From NCBI GenBank assembly GCA_003439945.1, contig QVRM01006033.1, positions 176,501 through 240,500 of the forward strand: a stretch of DNA of 64,000 nt. Direction: 5' to 3'. Positions 1 to 11,035 of this stretch are shown here, in pieces (within the stretch, counting starts at the first letter, position 1; each line of letters opens with the position of its first letter). The notes under the pieces were generated by a model. The model was not told where the DNA came from, searched no databases, and saw only the letters and a list, made by a program, of their open reading frames with translations. The translations under genes were made by a program, and so were the position numbers. This DNA is from Dermanyssus gallinae. Taxonomy: Eukaryota > Arthropoda > Arachnida > Mesostigmata > Dermanyssidae.

Positions 1-284
1 GAAAAATCCATGATGCCCACCAGCGTCATTGTTACACCCACGGTATATATATATATATATATATATTAATATCCTTCGTGCTCTAGTTTATTGGACAGTA
101 TGTTTAGGCGTTTTATACAGCAGGCCAATGCTAAACCTTAAAGTAAAAGATCCCACAAGTGGAACTGGCACAGATATTTTAAATATACGTATTATATTTA
201 TTACTTTTCAAGAGAAAGGGATACAATATAAATATAAATAAAACGGATGTAGAAAGAATATAAATATATATATATATATATATA

Positions 285-1865
285 CAGTCACTGAAAAAAT
301 ATAGGGCCACCCATGTTTGCCACATTTCACGCATTTATTATAACCGATTGTGTAAAGATCATAATTATACATGCTCACAGAGTAACAGCGGATACTTTTA
401 TCGACATTTGGAGTATCGGGTTACCTTAAAACACGAGATTTCGACATTTGGCACAGCTACGCTGCGAAAAAATTATAAAGTCACTACCAAGATGCATGTC
501 TTAGCGAGTGAATTGAGTGGAATAACAACGTTTGGGCTCATTTCACGGCTCGACGGAAACGAAAGCAGACCTCCTACCAGAAATTTTTCTTTGCTGAAAC
601 GATGGGTTTGGGTCGGCGTCTCACGAGTGACGAAAATACCCAAATCAAGGCTTATAAGGATGTCGGCCTCTCTAATCGGGAAATTTCCCGTCGATTGGGG
701 CGTTCTCGCCAAGTAGTGAACAACTTCGTGAATTTGGGTGAAAAATACGGCGTAAAAAAGAGTCCGGGGCGTCCAAATGCCATTTCGGAACGAAACGAAC
801 GCGCAATTTTGAAGATAGCCTCGAACTCTGCGCTCTCGGCAAAGACAATTGCGGCGGCGGCCGGTGTGCAAACGAACGTGCGAAATGTGCAAAACCTCCA
901 GGAAGACACTTTGGCTCACGAGAAAAAAACTTAAGAGAAAACCACGCTTGACCGCTGAGCATCAGAAAGCTCGCCTCGACTTTGCCCAGGTTACGATGTC
1001 ATGGACCACTGAATGGCACCGAGTGCTCTTTTCGGATGAAAAAAAGTTCAATTGTGATGGACCGGATGGATTTAACTATTATTTCCACGATGTGCGCAAG
1101 GAAGAACGATTTTTGTCAAAACGGCACTCAGGTGGCGGTTCGGTGATGATCTGGGCCGCTGTCGGGTATTATACAAGGTCGCCGATTGTGTTTTTAGACG
1201 GTTGTGTTAATTCGACGCGCTATAGGGATCTACTAGAAAAGCAATCCGCACATTTTGAGCTGATGGGAGGACTTTGTTTTTCAACACGATAATGCCTCGA
1301 TTCACACTGATAAGTTGATCGGAAGCTGGTTCGAACAACGCCACATTGAGGTCCTACGCTGGCCTGCAGTTTCACCTGATCTTAATATTATCGAGAATGT
1401 ATGGGGCTGGCTTGCCCGAAAGGTTTACGCCGACGAAAAACAATTTTCGAACCAGGTAGAACTAAAAAAAGCAATTGTGAAGGCTTGGGACGAGCTCTCG
1501 CAGGACGTCATCCAAAATTTGTTCAACACTATACCAAACCGCATTTTTGAAGTTATTCGACGTAATGGGAAGTTCACTAAATATTAAGTATAGTTGTTAG
1601 GTGCCGTGAAATGAGCCCAAACGTTGTTATTCCACTCAATTCACTCGCTAAGACATGCATCTTGGTGGTGACTTTATAATTTTTTCGCAGCGTAGCTGTG
1701 CCAAATGTCGAAATCTTGAGTTTTAAGGTAACCCGATACCCCAAATGTCGATAAAAGTATCCGCTGTTACGCTGTGAGCATGTATCATTATGATCTTTAC
1801 ACAATCGGTTATAATAAATGCGTGAAATGTGGCAAACATAGGTGGCCCTATATTTTTTTCAGTGA

Positions 1866-1868
<3 letters not shown>
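285..1868 (+). mobile_element. Tc3-like DNA transposon with ~265-bp terminal inverted repeats
   Basis: The terminal inverted repeats run 285-548 and 1604-1868, beginning CAGTCACTGAAAAAATA and ending with its complement, and are flanked by TA at 283-284 and 1869-1870. It sits inside (TA)n, the TA-target habit of Tc1/mariner elements. It is nearly full length at 1.58 kb and carries a transposase with two frameshifts, so it is probably recent but dead. Long inverted repeats of this size are typical of Tc3-type elements. Confidence 0.92.
602..1587 (+). pseudogene. Tc3-like transposase, two frameshifts
   Basis: The N-terminus (MGLGRRLTSDENTQIKAYKD) and a helix-turn-helix (SNREISRRLGRSRQVVNNFV, GRPNAIS) lie in one frame. 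The frame shifts near 880-900 to KRKPRLTAEHQKARLDFAQ...VLFSDEKKFN, which holds the first catalytic Asp. It shifts again near 1270-1290 to the second Asp (FQHDNASIH) and the catalytic Glu in SPDLNIIENVWGW, giving the DD34E arrangement. The stop is TAA at 1585-1587. All catalytic residues survive; only the reading frame is broken. Confidence 0.9.

Positions 1869-1915
<47 letters not shown>
1869..1915. repeat. (TA)n microsatellite
   Basis: An uninterrupted TA run abutting the 3' inverted repeat of the Tc3-like element; it is the element's target site. Confidence 0.95.
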
Positions 1916-1919
<4 letters not shown>

Positions 1920-3540
1920 AGAATTGTAGAACACCACTACTTAATTTTTTGTCTCGAATTTCTCTTAGCCAAACCATGCTTTCTCACGTGCTTTGGACTC
2001 ATCTACCTATTTATACTCGCGACCTGACCTGCAGCCAAAATAGGCATGGACGCGCTGTGAAATAGTAACGGCAAAATCAAAGTAAAAATCAATAAACTCT
2101 ATAAAATCAATGCACCAATAAAATTAAAACATTGGTACAACCTCGATAAACTTAGCTTTACCTGGAGTCAAACAAGAAGGGTCTAGTAGTTGACCCAAAT
2201 AACCTATAACATAACGTATGTCTGTAGCGGTCCCGAATCTATCGGTCGTCGAGGCGGTGGATGCAATCGCTGAGGACTTCCAGAAAATTCGCTTCACTGC
2301 GGCACACCGCGAACGTGTGTGGAATTTCTTCATGAAACGATTCGAAATGGCCTTTAACGACAGCATGGACGAGCAAGAAATAATGTTTGCCACTGCTTAC
2401 GCAAGTCGACTCATCGAGTTGCAGAATCGACACGGTAGGCCATAGAACGACGCTAGGCCTTCTGGTGGTGCCGGCGTTGCTATAATATGGGCGATGGTTG
2501 AAGGGAGACCTCCAGGATATAGCGTCTGATTACGCAGATACTGCCACAACCGCCTAAATGACTACGACACTAACAACCTAACCACATCGTTTCACTGGGT
2601 CGAATTTTTGGTGGCAGAAGCATCCAACTTTATAATAAGTCATTATTTTACCTAGTTAGTTATTGCGTCGCCTGTACACTATGAATGTAATTGACTGTGA
2701 TGTAAATTCCGTTAACCAGTTTACATGTGGAGCGCTATTATTGGCGGGGTAATTGGTGGCATGCACAATGTAAAATACCATAGACACATTCTCAAGCTAA
2801 TATAATGAAAAAATCCATATAATGAAAAAATCCTTCAAAATTGTGTGTGTATCTTCCCGCAGGACATAATTGGAATGCTATCGGAACTCTTCGACGGCCC
2901 ATGCAGTTTGACAATCCGAAGTCAGACGACTACCAATGAATGAATAAGATTGTTCGTCCTACATCACAGCATTGCAGGAAGCAATGCTTGCCGAAAAAAT
3001 GTAATCAATGCAGCAAATGGTCCTTCTGCGATGTTTTTTACAAAATTTCTTGCACTCCTGATGTTTTTACCGCGTCCTTGGCGCGCCCACCGAACACGCA
3101 CATACGCTCAGGCGCAAAATGTTAATTAAAGCCTAGCTTGCTATTTCTAGAAGAAAATCAGTCGATTCGAACAGAAGAACCTTCCTTCTGTCTGTAAGCA
3201 ACAGTTATCAAATGTTTTTTTTTGTTATCATGTTAACATGTTATCAAGTCATAGCAGCGTGAGACGTCGCGACAAAAGTCAAACCGGCATGAGAACGGTG
3301 TGTTTGCTACAGGTTTATTGCATCGTTTAAGTGTACTATATAGTTTTTATTTGTATACACTGATCATACCCCCACTGATTATATTTCCTATTTGTATAGA
3401 CTGTATACACCATTGCTGCGTACGTCGAACCTTATCTGTCGCAACGGCAGTAGCGCAAGCAACTAGCAAATAAATGTTGCGGGTAGACACAGCCAGAAGA
3501 TCAGGCTCGATATTTGGACGTCGCCTGCGAGAACTAGTCT
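1916..3540. other. Non-coding stretch with one unassigned short ORF
   Basis: Mostly no recognisable content. One 75-codon open frame at 2218-2445 (+), MSVAVPNLSVVEAVDAIAED..., reads like an amphipathic helical protein and is bordered by a possible acceptor (TGTCTGTAG at about 2228) and donor (CACG|GTAGGC at about 2435). It may be an isolated exon or a degraded repeat; I see no domain. Confidence 0.3.
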
Positions 3541-3739
3541 TTCTTTGCAGTTTTGCGGTAAGAAAGTCATTTCAGTTAGTGAGACCCACTATATTCAACA
3601 GACCCTGTCGGAGGCGAGCATTTGTTCAAGCAAACAAGTGTCTGGTACTACGATCTGCTATGATCTTGCTACGAGTGAAAGAACATTGGTACCTATCTTG
3701 CATGAAATTATGCTCCTTCACGAAGAACTGAACGCGACT

Positions 3740-4020
3740 GCCTTGGCGGCGAAAATATGTGCGAGGATCTCCGGACTGTTTGAGGCAAGCCATCGCCGAA
3801 AAGCATCCCGAACTGTGCAATCGTAGAGGAGACGTATTCCACCATGACAATTTCCGACCGCATATATCTGTGGCGATCTACTGAAAGTTGCTTGGAATGT
3901 TTTAAGTCACCCTCCTTATAGTTTGACTTCTCCCCCGTCAGATTACGATTTGTTCGGCTCACTTCAAAATTCTTTGACAGGCAAAAACTTTGAACGTATT
4001 AAGGGTGTCGAACATCATTT
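3740..4020 (+). pseudogene. mariner transposase remnant (C-terminal part)
   Basis: With frame changes, the plus strand reads LRQAIAEKHPELCNRRGDVF, then HHDNFRPHIS (catalytic-Asp block HHDNxRPH), then HPPY...SDYDLFGSLQNSL-like sequence around 3908-3975. This is the DD34D mariner signature. Stops and indels are frequent, and the element ends are not recognisable. Confidence 0.75.
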
Positions 4021-4267
4021 TAATCGTTTTTTACATTTAAAAACGTGAAACTTCTGAAGAGTGGAATTTTCCTTAAGAAAGCGTTGAGAATATAAAAGTG
4101 TGTTGCAAAAAAATAGCAACTCATGTTTTTTGGTGATAATTTTGGCTTGGCTTATTTGAATAGCTTGAATTTTAAGCGCCTGGTGTACATGACGAAACAC
4201 GAGTATGGTGTTAATTTCGTTGCAATCTCACAATCGGTTCATACAAAAAATAAAAAGTGTGGAAAAA

Positions 4268-5404
4268 CAGTGTTGCAAAATATTAGCAACAATAACGCCT
4301 TACGGCGTAATCGATTCTTAGCAGGGCCGTATGACTTATTTGATACTACATATTCTATTCTTGAAACGGGGTTTTCGTCCCTTCTTCTGAATCAAATCGT
4401 AAACTTGGTTTTTCATGGAGTTAATGAGCTGTTGTAAGTACGAAAGTGGAATATTAGTCCATGCTTGCTGGACAGCTTCTTTGAGGTCCGACAAATTATC
4501 ATATTGTCGACCATTTGCGTAAATCTGCTTCACCAAATGTCCCCAAAGATTTTTGATGGAATTCAGGTCTGGACTCAATGCCGGCCAGTCAAAAAGTGGC
4601 ACTCCTTGTTCTTGAAAAAAGGCTATAGTGCTAGCCAAGGTATGAAACGTGGCGCTGTCTTGTTGAAAAACTGCGTCAGGTCCCCCAATTCTTCTGAAAT
4701 GGACTTCTAACTGGGAACCGACGATACGCTGGTACTTGTCGGAATTGTTTCGGCCCACAATCGCGACTGGATCGAACTTCCCATTATATCCAAACGCGCC
4801 CTAATATTTCACAGAACCACCACCGGCCACAGGTTTCGAGAACCATTTAGGTTCCTTCCGTAAGTCGTGCCAGACAGCCGTCAGGGCCATCGAGATTAAA
4901 TTTCTTTCATCCGAGAAGACGATTTTTTTCCACTCGTTATCCCAAGTTTGGTATCTATGCGAAAATTCACGCCGTGCGACAATGTGCTTCGGGTGCAGTC
5001 GCGGCAAAAGCTTCCTTTTCGCGTATCGCACGTTTTTGTCAGAACTTAACACTCGGTACACTGTGGATCGGTGCACTGGCACTCCCAAAGTAGTCCTGAT
5101 CCTGGAAGAAGACATTTGGTCGTGAGTAGCCAACTGTATGATCCTTCGCCGATCTCGAATGGTCAAGACTGGCTGTTAGGTCTGCACCTTTGGTTCACTC
5201 CAGGGAGTAAGAACCTGCTGATAATGCTCTTATGCCGTCCTAATCTAGTTGCTATAGCAGTTACTGTATGACCGAGCTCAGCATATGCCTCAATTCTTGT
5301 CTCTTCGTTATCCGAGAGATCCTTTGTACGACCCATGGTTTAAACATACGCTTCGCCGTTAGTTTGGAACAACGACTAAGCTGTAGAATATTTTGCAGCT
5401 ACTG
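4268..5404 (-). mobile_element. Degenerate Tc1-superfamily element
   Basis: The body holds a minus-strand transposase. Short imperfect end repeats are visible: CAGTGTTGCAAAATATTAGC at 4268 and, on the other strand, CAGTAGCTGCAAAATATTCT ending at 5404. No clear TA flanks remain, so the ends are approximate. Confidence 0.7.
4336..5336 (-). pseudogene. Tc1-superfamily transposase with catalytic Glu-to-Lys change
   Basis: It starts at the ATG at 5336 (MGRTKDLSDNEETRIEAYAE, helix-turn-helix). A stop or frame break near 5166 leads to DRRRIIQLATHDQ...FSDERN (first Asp) and ends near 4801. It resumes as QRIVGSQLEVHFRR...VFQQDSATFH (second Asp) and SPDLNSIKNLWG, where the family has IEN: the catalytic Glu reads Lys. 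Broken frame and lost residue mean an inactive relic. Confidence 0.85.
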
Positions 5405-5429
5405 GGTGAGACTCACTGACGTGAAGGTG

Positions 5430-5460
<31 letters not shown>

Positions 5461-7669
5461 CATAATATAATTTTGAATGTGTCAAATGCGTCGCCATCGT
5501 CAAATATTTCTCGGTGGAGTTAGAGTTTCTGTGCCAAGTGAACATGAAATATTGTGACGTTCTCTACACGGTTGATTGGTAAGAAACTTAAATTGTATGG
5601 CATGACCTGCAAAACTGCGGTGACAAGGTTATGCAACCGATTACATTCCAGATTCACTTTCGTTTAAAATCATAAGCCAGTAGATACGCCAGACCGGGCA
5701 TGTTGTTCGGTTATCGACTGGCGTTCGTGGACCAGATTTGATATTGAGAAACGAGATTGGTTACATCAAGCTGCAGACAAGAAAATACGAGAGGTTGCGT
5801 GCGTCCCCTTCTGTCCACTGTTAATGTCCCGACGTAAAACCGCTTGCAAGTCAGTTCAAATACCTCAACTGCGTAGAACATAGCAAACAGACCGTCGCGG
5901 GCCAGAATTTTACGGCTACAGGGTAACAATGCTCCCTACTATTTTGCCACGATCATAATCAGCATAAGCTGAAATTTAAAACAACGCCTAAGAATATTTT
6001 TCTTCTCATGAATGATAATAAGCACGGAAATGCATCAGTCGCAGGGTTTCATATTTTTCTTCTATCTTTTCTCCAGCCTTAGGAAAATCGGATCGAAGTT
6101 TATTTACAACCTCTATTAAACGGAAATGCACAATCGATATACTGTTTCGACCCCATAAAAGAATTAGACCGTTTTTATTTTTATCGCGTCAGTTTGTTTC
6201 TTTGCAACCAGACTTGCGACCAGTCTTCAATGAGTCGGCACTGGCCAATGCGCCAGTGTGAATTTAATGAAGTTCGTCTTCGTCAGCAGACATTGTCTGT
6301 GTGTTACATTCATTATCGAGTATCGTTGATTCTTTTCGGAGGGAATAAACCGCAAAACATCTTTGGAAATATCTACACACAAACAAGGAAGAGATTCTCT
6401 CTTTTGCTAGACCGGCAGTATTTCGTGTCTCTCGCCCGATCCCGCCAACTGCGCGCGGTTCGCTAGGCCGTCGTCTGCTTCAAATTCGTCCGTAGCGTTG
6501 TTGGGGTTAAGGTATTGCCGGAGGGTTAAGGTACTGCCGGGATCGACAACACGAGCAGACAGACATTGATTGCGTCGTCGTTGTCGTCGTACTGTGGGTA
6601 GTATTGTCTCCAAAATCCATATTGAGCCCCGTTGCCATCATCAATAGCGTTTGGTAGCAGTTTGTGTTGTGTTGTTGTTGCCGTAGTCGTCGTATTATTG
6701 TTATTATTATTATTATTATTGTTGTTGTTGTCGTAGTTGTTTATGTCGTCGTCGTCATTGTTGTTGTTTCTGCCACAGTCGCTGCTGTTCGAACACATAC
6801 ATACATAGATAGATAGATAGATAGATAGATGGCTGTCGCTCGTCAGCGTGATCGGTCGCAATTTGTCTGACGTTGTGAATTTAGTTTCGGTGGCCGCCCG
6901 CCCGCCCGCCGAGTTGTTGTTGGTTGTTGGACGTGATTTTATATAGTCGCCTATCGTCGTTACCATTGCCCGTCTCGGTGGGTGGATGTTCGATTCGCTG
7001 TCGTTCGTTGTATTCACCATCGGACACATTCGACACTTCGAACAGCCGTTGAGCAGCGATCTTGGCTTGGCTTGGTGGCGGTGGGTGACCGTTGGTGTCG
7101 GTATCGGTGTCGGGTCTATGATGAGCTACGTCGGAAGCTACTAGTGAAGACGTACGTCAACCACACGTCGGGACACAGCGGTCACCCAACCCAGCGTCAA
7201 TCAGCTGCAACTTGAGTCGCTCGGTCCAAACAACAACAACAACAACATCATCATCATCATCATTGTCATTATCAGCACTACCCCCCATCATCACTATCAT
7301 CCATTGAAATAAAACGCAACGCCGAATCATAATAGGTTGGTATCCTACTCGTCGGTTTGGTGCGCGGTTTAGTAGCACACTTTGTCGATCATGAATTAGC
7401 GAGTCGGCAACAAAAAGAGAGAACTGCAAGGATGATGATAGTAATAATCATAATAATAATAATAATAATAATAATGGCGGTGATGATGATGATGACGGTG
7501 ACAATCTGCCTTTAAACAAAAAACCGTGGTGATGATCTGTTTTAATAACGCAATTTTTGTTGGTCACGTTTGCTTAACACGCGACGCAATCTATGCTAAG
7601 GTGTTTATGTGTGTGTGTGTGTGCGTGTATATGGGGAGCAGCCGTGTTGTACACGAAAACACACATTCT

Positions 7670-7706
<37 letters not shown>

Positions 7707-7741
7707 AACAATCCCTCTAGTCATTGTGTAATGATAATACT

Positions 7742-7815
<74 letters not shown>

Positions 7816-8316
7816 ATCATGATTACACAATGACTAGGGATTGTTTAAAAGTGTATGGTGGGCGGTTAGAGGGGGTGATGCAAAAGGACTACCAACAAGG
7901 CTTGTTAAAGTGTTTAGCGTCCGGCTTTTACAATGCCTGTACGCCTATCCCCCATGAGTGAAGCCGCTCCAGAGACAGCAAGATATATATATATATATAT
8001 ATATATATATTGAGAAAGAGAGAGACCCAGAGAGGAAGGGAGAAATAATTCAAGAGATAGCTGGCTTGAGATCTGATGCCGTACCAGTAATGTGGTGTGT
8101 ATGCATTTCGGCCTCATGTCTTACTAAATGTATTATTAAACACAACATACGCATCTACACATTGCAACTTCAACGATTTCGGTCGGTGAACGCTCGTTTC
8201 GGCTCTAGTTCTCGCAGCAGGATGAATCGTTTCGGTTCATCCGTCCGGCTGCTCATAAAGCCCATCGTGTAGGATGAAAGAGGCGCCTGCTAACGAAGAA
8301 GTAGCGTGCTAGTTAG
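5405..8316. other. Simple-sequence-rich non-coding stretch
   Basis: No gene recognised. It holds (TA)n at 5430-5455, 7674-7704, 7747-7811 and 7983-8011; TTG/TTA/CGT-type triplet runs at about 6665-6775; a GATA run at 6806-6831; a GCCC run at about 6895-6910; CAA/CAT runs at 7227-7263; and a (GT)n run near 7607-7625. The GC- and triplet-rich part at 6400-7400 could be a promoter or 5' untranslated region of a neighbouring gene, but no exon is convincing. Confidence 0.4.
7706..7846. repeat. Palindrome with (TA)n core
   Basis: Arms of about 34 bases (7706-7739 and 7811-7846; AAACAATCCCTCTAGTCATT and its near-complement) flank a 64-base (TA)n run. It would form one long hairpin. It may be a miniature foldback element or a cruciform-prone microsatellite. 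Confidence 0.85.
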
Positions 8317-8493
8317 GAAAGTTTTCGAGCTGACCCTCAGCCAAGATTTAACGTCCACGGAACTGTTTTTCACATTGCTTCATAGGCGGACCCCATAAAT
8401 ATAAATGTGCAACGGTGGGGCTCGAACCCGCGCACCTTTGTGTCTCCTCCGGTTGCGAGACGCAGACTTAAGCCACTACGCCACCGGGCTCGA
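8317..8493 (-). mobile_element. tRNA-derived SINE, family 1, copy A
   Basis: On the minus strand the head reads TGGCGTAGTGGC (box A-like) and GGTTCGAGCCC (box B), then a non-tRNA body (ATGGGGTCCGCCTATGAAGC... GGCTGAGGGTCAGC). It is flanked by a 12-bp target-site duplication CGTGCTAGTTAG at 8305-8316 and 8494-8505. Confidence 0.92.
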
Positions 8494-10897
8494 CGTGCTA
8501 GTTAGTTAGTACGCGATCGCTTTCTCGATCGATTTGGCTTGAGGCCATTGAGATCGAACTAGAAACGTTTATTGTTTTTTATTCAGCGAACGCCACGACG
8601 ACGACGACGACGACAGATCGAGCAAAGGCCTTGGTGACGCCTTTTGGAGTTCAGAAACAGAGTTCTATCACACAATATTTGGCCTACCAGGACTACCTGA
8701 GCGCGAGCTTCTAGTATCCATTAGGGTAGGCCGGGTTTCTAGTTGACTGATCGGTGATATGCAGTTTCGCTGCGTGAACTGACACGACACATGACAGCTG
8801 GCAAGCCGCGTACGACGAACTCTTTGTTGTTGTTGTTGTTGTTGTTGTTATTGTTGTTGTTGTTGTTGTGGTGGTGGTGTTTGAACATGGCCGAAATCAG
8901 GCGGAAAGACCCCCCATTCTACGCTGGAACAGATAGCGAAATATTGACGAAGCGTGAAAAGTCCTGTAGAGAGAGAGAGAGAGACAGGGAAAAGTCCAGA
9001 CAAATCTCTTCTCTCTCTCGGCAATGCCGACGGGCGGTGGTAACACACATACGTGAAGGTTTTTGCAACCGTGGTTGTTGGGAAAGGTTGTTTTTAAGAC
9101 TTGTAGTGACTTGTATGTGTGAGTGTTGAGCCTATTCGAACTTGTAGTTTGACCATCTGCTTTCCTTCTAGTCCAACCGTCTCAAAGCTCGTGTCAGTTT
9201 CGTCGGTTTGCCTGAATTGGCTGACTGACTGACTGAATGACTAGCATTTCGTGAGTAGCGAGTGGACTCGTTATGTAATGTGACCGCTAATATTTTAGCG
9301 GTCACATTATAACGAACGAGTCCACTCGCTATTAATATTTTATAAATAGCCGGTTTTTCCCTTAGCGGCGCACGTAGATACATACGTGCGTAATGTGAAG
9401 ATGAGTTGAAATCGGTCGCTTTCCGTCCACTATGGGCCACATTTGGCCTACATTGGTTGGTTTTTAAACGATCACTATCATCTCTACACCGTCGTGTATT
9501 AATGCATTCATGCAGAGCTACATTGCTTCGTCACACAGAGTGGGATTGATGTGCATATGTACCTAACACTTTTACATATACTGCAGGCTACTCGAATGTC
9601 ATAGTTCACAGTACAAACAACATTGGTAAACCTTGATATATGAAGCCAGTTTCGAGTTGTTCTCGGCATATTTTTTTCTAAACACATACTAGTAGTAATG
9701 AGCTCAGTGCGGGCCACTGTTTTAGTGATAGTCGTGTGGCGATTATTTAGATTATTTTCAACTATAGCAAAGAAGTTAGTCGTCAATTTGACGCATCTTC
9801 GTTGACTAAACGAATATAAAAAGAACGTTTACACATGGATGCAAATGATTTTTTTGTGACACGGGAATGCGTTAAGCGACATGTTTTTGCTTTTTTCCTG
9901 ATATTTGACAATATGTGTTCCTTGCTTGATGTAGATTGTTAAATGTGTGTTACTAATATATTAAGGCTATTTTATCTCTTGATTTGTTCTGCCCCTGGTT
10001 AGGAGGTATGATGAGAGAAGGCTGTATAAGTATCATATAGTTGGTTACATAGCATATGGTTAGCACTCTTTTTTTCCTGTAATCATAAAATCATATAATA
10101 TATATAAATATACTAATAAAAAGTAGCATATATATATATACCATATACATGATTTTTCCATATTTGTAAGCGTTTGTGCCCATGCTTATAAATATAGAAA
10201 TCTGCAAAACCCTTGGCTGCTCATGCAGTACTCTGAATCGTTTTTGTGGCATTGATGTCTAGTGTCTACGTATTGTTTCATATAATTGCTGTAGAGATTT
10301 GGTATCGTGGCAGATTTATAATTGCAATATTTTAAACAACTTACGTGAAATGTTGGCGTAATATTTTTTGGATGTAATAATTTTCTATTCGGGCTTACAT
10401 TTAAGGATTAAGATTGTTCGAATGATAATAATTTGTCTCCCGCCACTATAAAATGAAAACTAAGCTTTTTAGTCAGTTTATTTGGTTCTAAGGTTAACAA
10501 ATGAACGTACTATCATTATTGTTTCAAGTTTATTCACGATAAATTGGTAGTGTATTACAAAAGTTCACATATCATTTTGTAGGCTAAGAATATCGTTAAC
10601 ACGTGCTACTATCATTATTGCCCGCGAGAGTGTCGGTTGGAAACGAGCTGAGGATGTGAAGGAAATATACCAAATGTGTAATTGTCTAATCAATCTAATC
10701 TCGTAGCGATAAGTAAGTGATAACTATGCTGATAAGCACAATATTCTGCTCGTCCTCACTCATTAATTCATCGCAATAACGACTTTCGCTCATTTCTGCT
10801 ATGCGTTTTGACCGACTTTGATCGTCGTTTTAGGTTGAAGTGCATCAGGTCATTTAACGTCGTCGCCCCAGCATCGCTGAAAGCAGCTCACGTTATC
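8494..10897. other. Non-coding flank of the RNF4-like gene
   Basis: A TTG-repeat run lies at 8823-8869 and short GA runs near 8970 and 9010. The rest shows no recognisable coding or repeat family. It may hold the promoter and a 5' non-coding exon of the gene starting at 10898, but I cannot place a start site. Confidence 0.4.
9256..9331. repeat. Imperfect inverted repeat (hairpin)
   Basis: AGCGAGTGGACTCGTTATGT...GTGACCGCTAA is mirrored by TTAGCGGTCAC...GAGTCCACTCGCT within 76 bases, with a loop of only a few bases. A related sequence, GCGAGTCCACTCGC, recurs at about 12180. Confidence 0.85.
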
Positions 10898-11035
10898 ATG
10901 GCCGAACCACCAACCGCCTCACGCTTGAGGTCGACTCATATTATTGATCTGACCGGCGAACTGTCACCAAGGCCACCAGCTGCAGCTGCTAGAGGGTATC
11001 GAAATCGTAATACCTTCATTGATCTCACTTGTTCT
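10898..11035 (+). CDS. RNF4-like gene, coding exon 1 (SIM exon)
   Basis: The ATG at 10898 follows an open stretch, and the frame runs into the donor TCT|GTAAGT at 11036. It encodes 46 residues carrying both IDLT-type SUMO-interaction motifs. The frame stays open upstream to 10808 with no other ATG, so 10898 is the best start. Confidence 0.85.

Noticed and set aside
473..919. Minus-strand open frame of 148 codons
   Set aside because: It is antisense to the Tc3-like transposase and has no motif of its own.
6526..7029. 167-codon minus-strand open frame with an Asn/Asp/Thr-rich middle
   Set aside because: The middle is a translation of triplet repeats, and the ends show no conserved motif.
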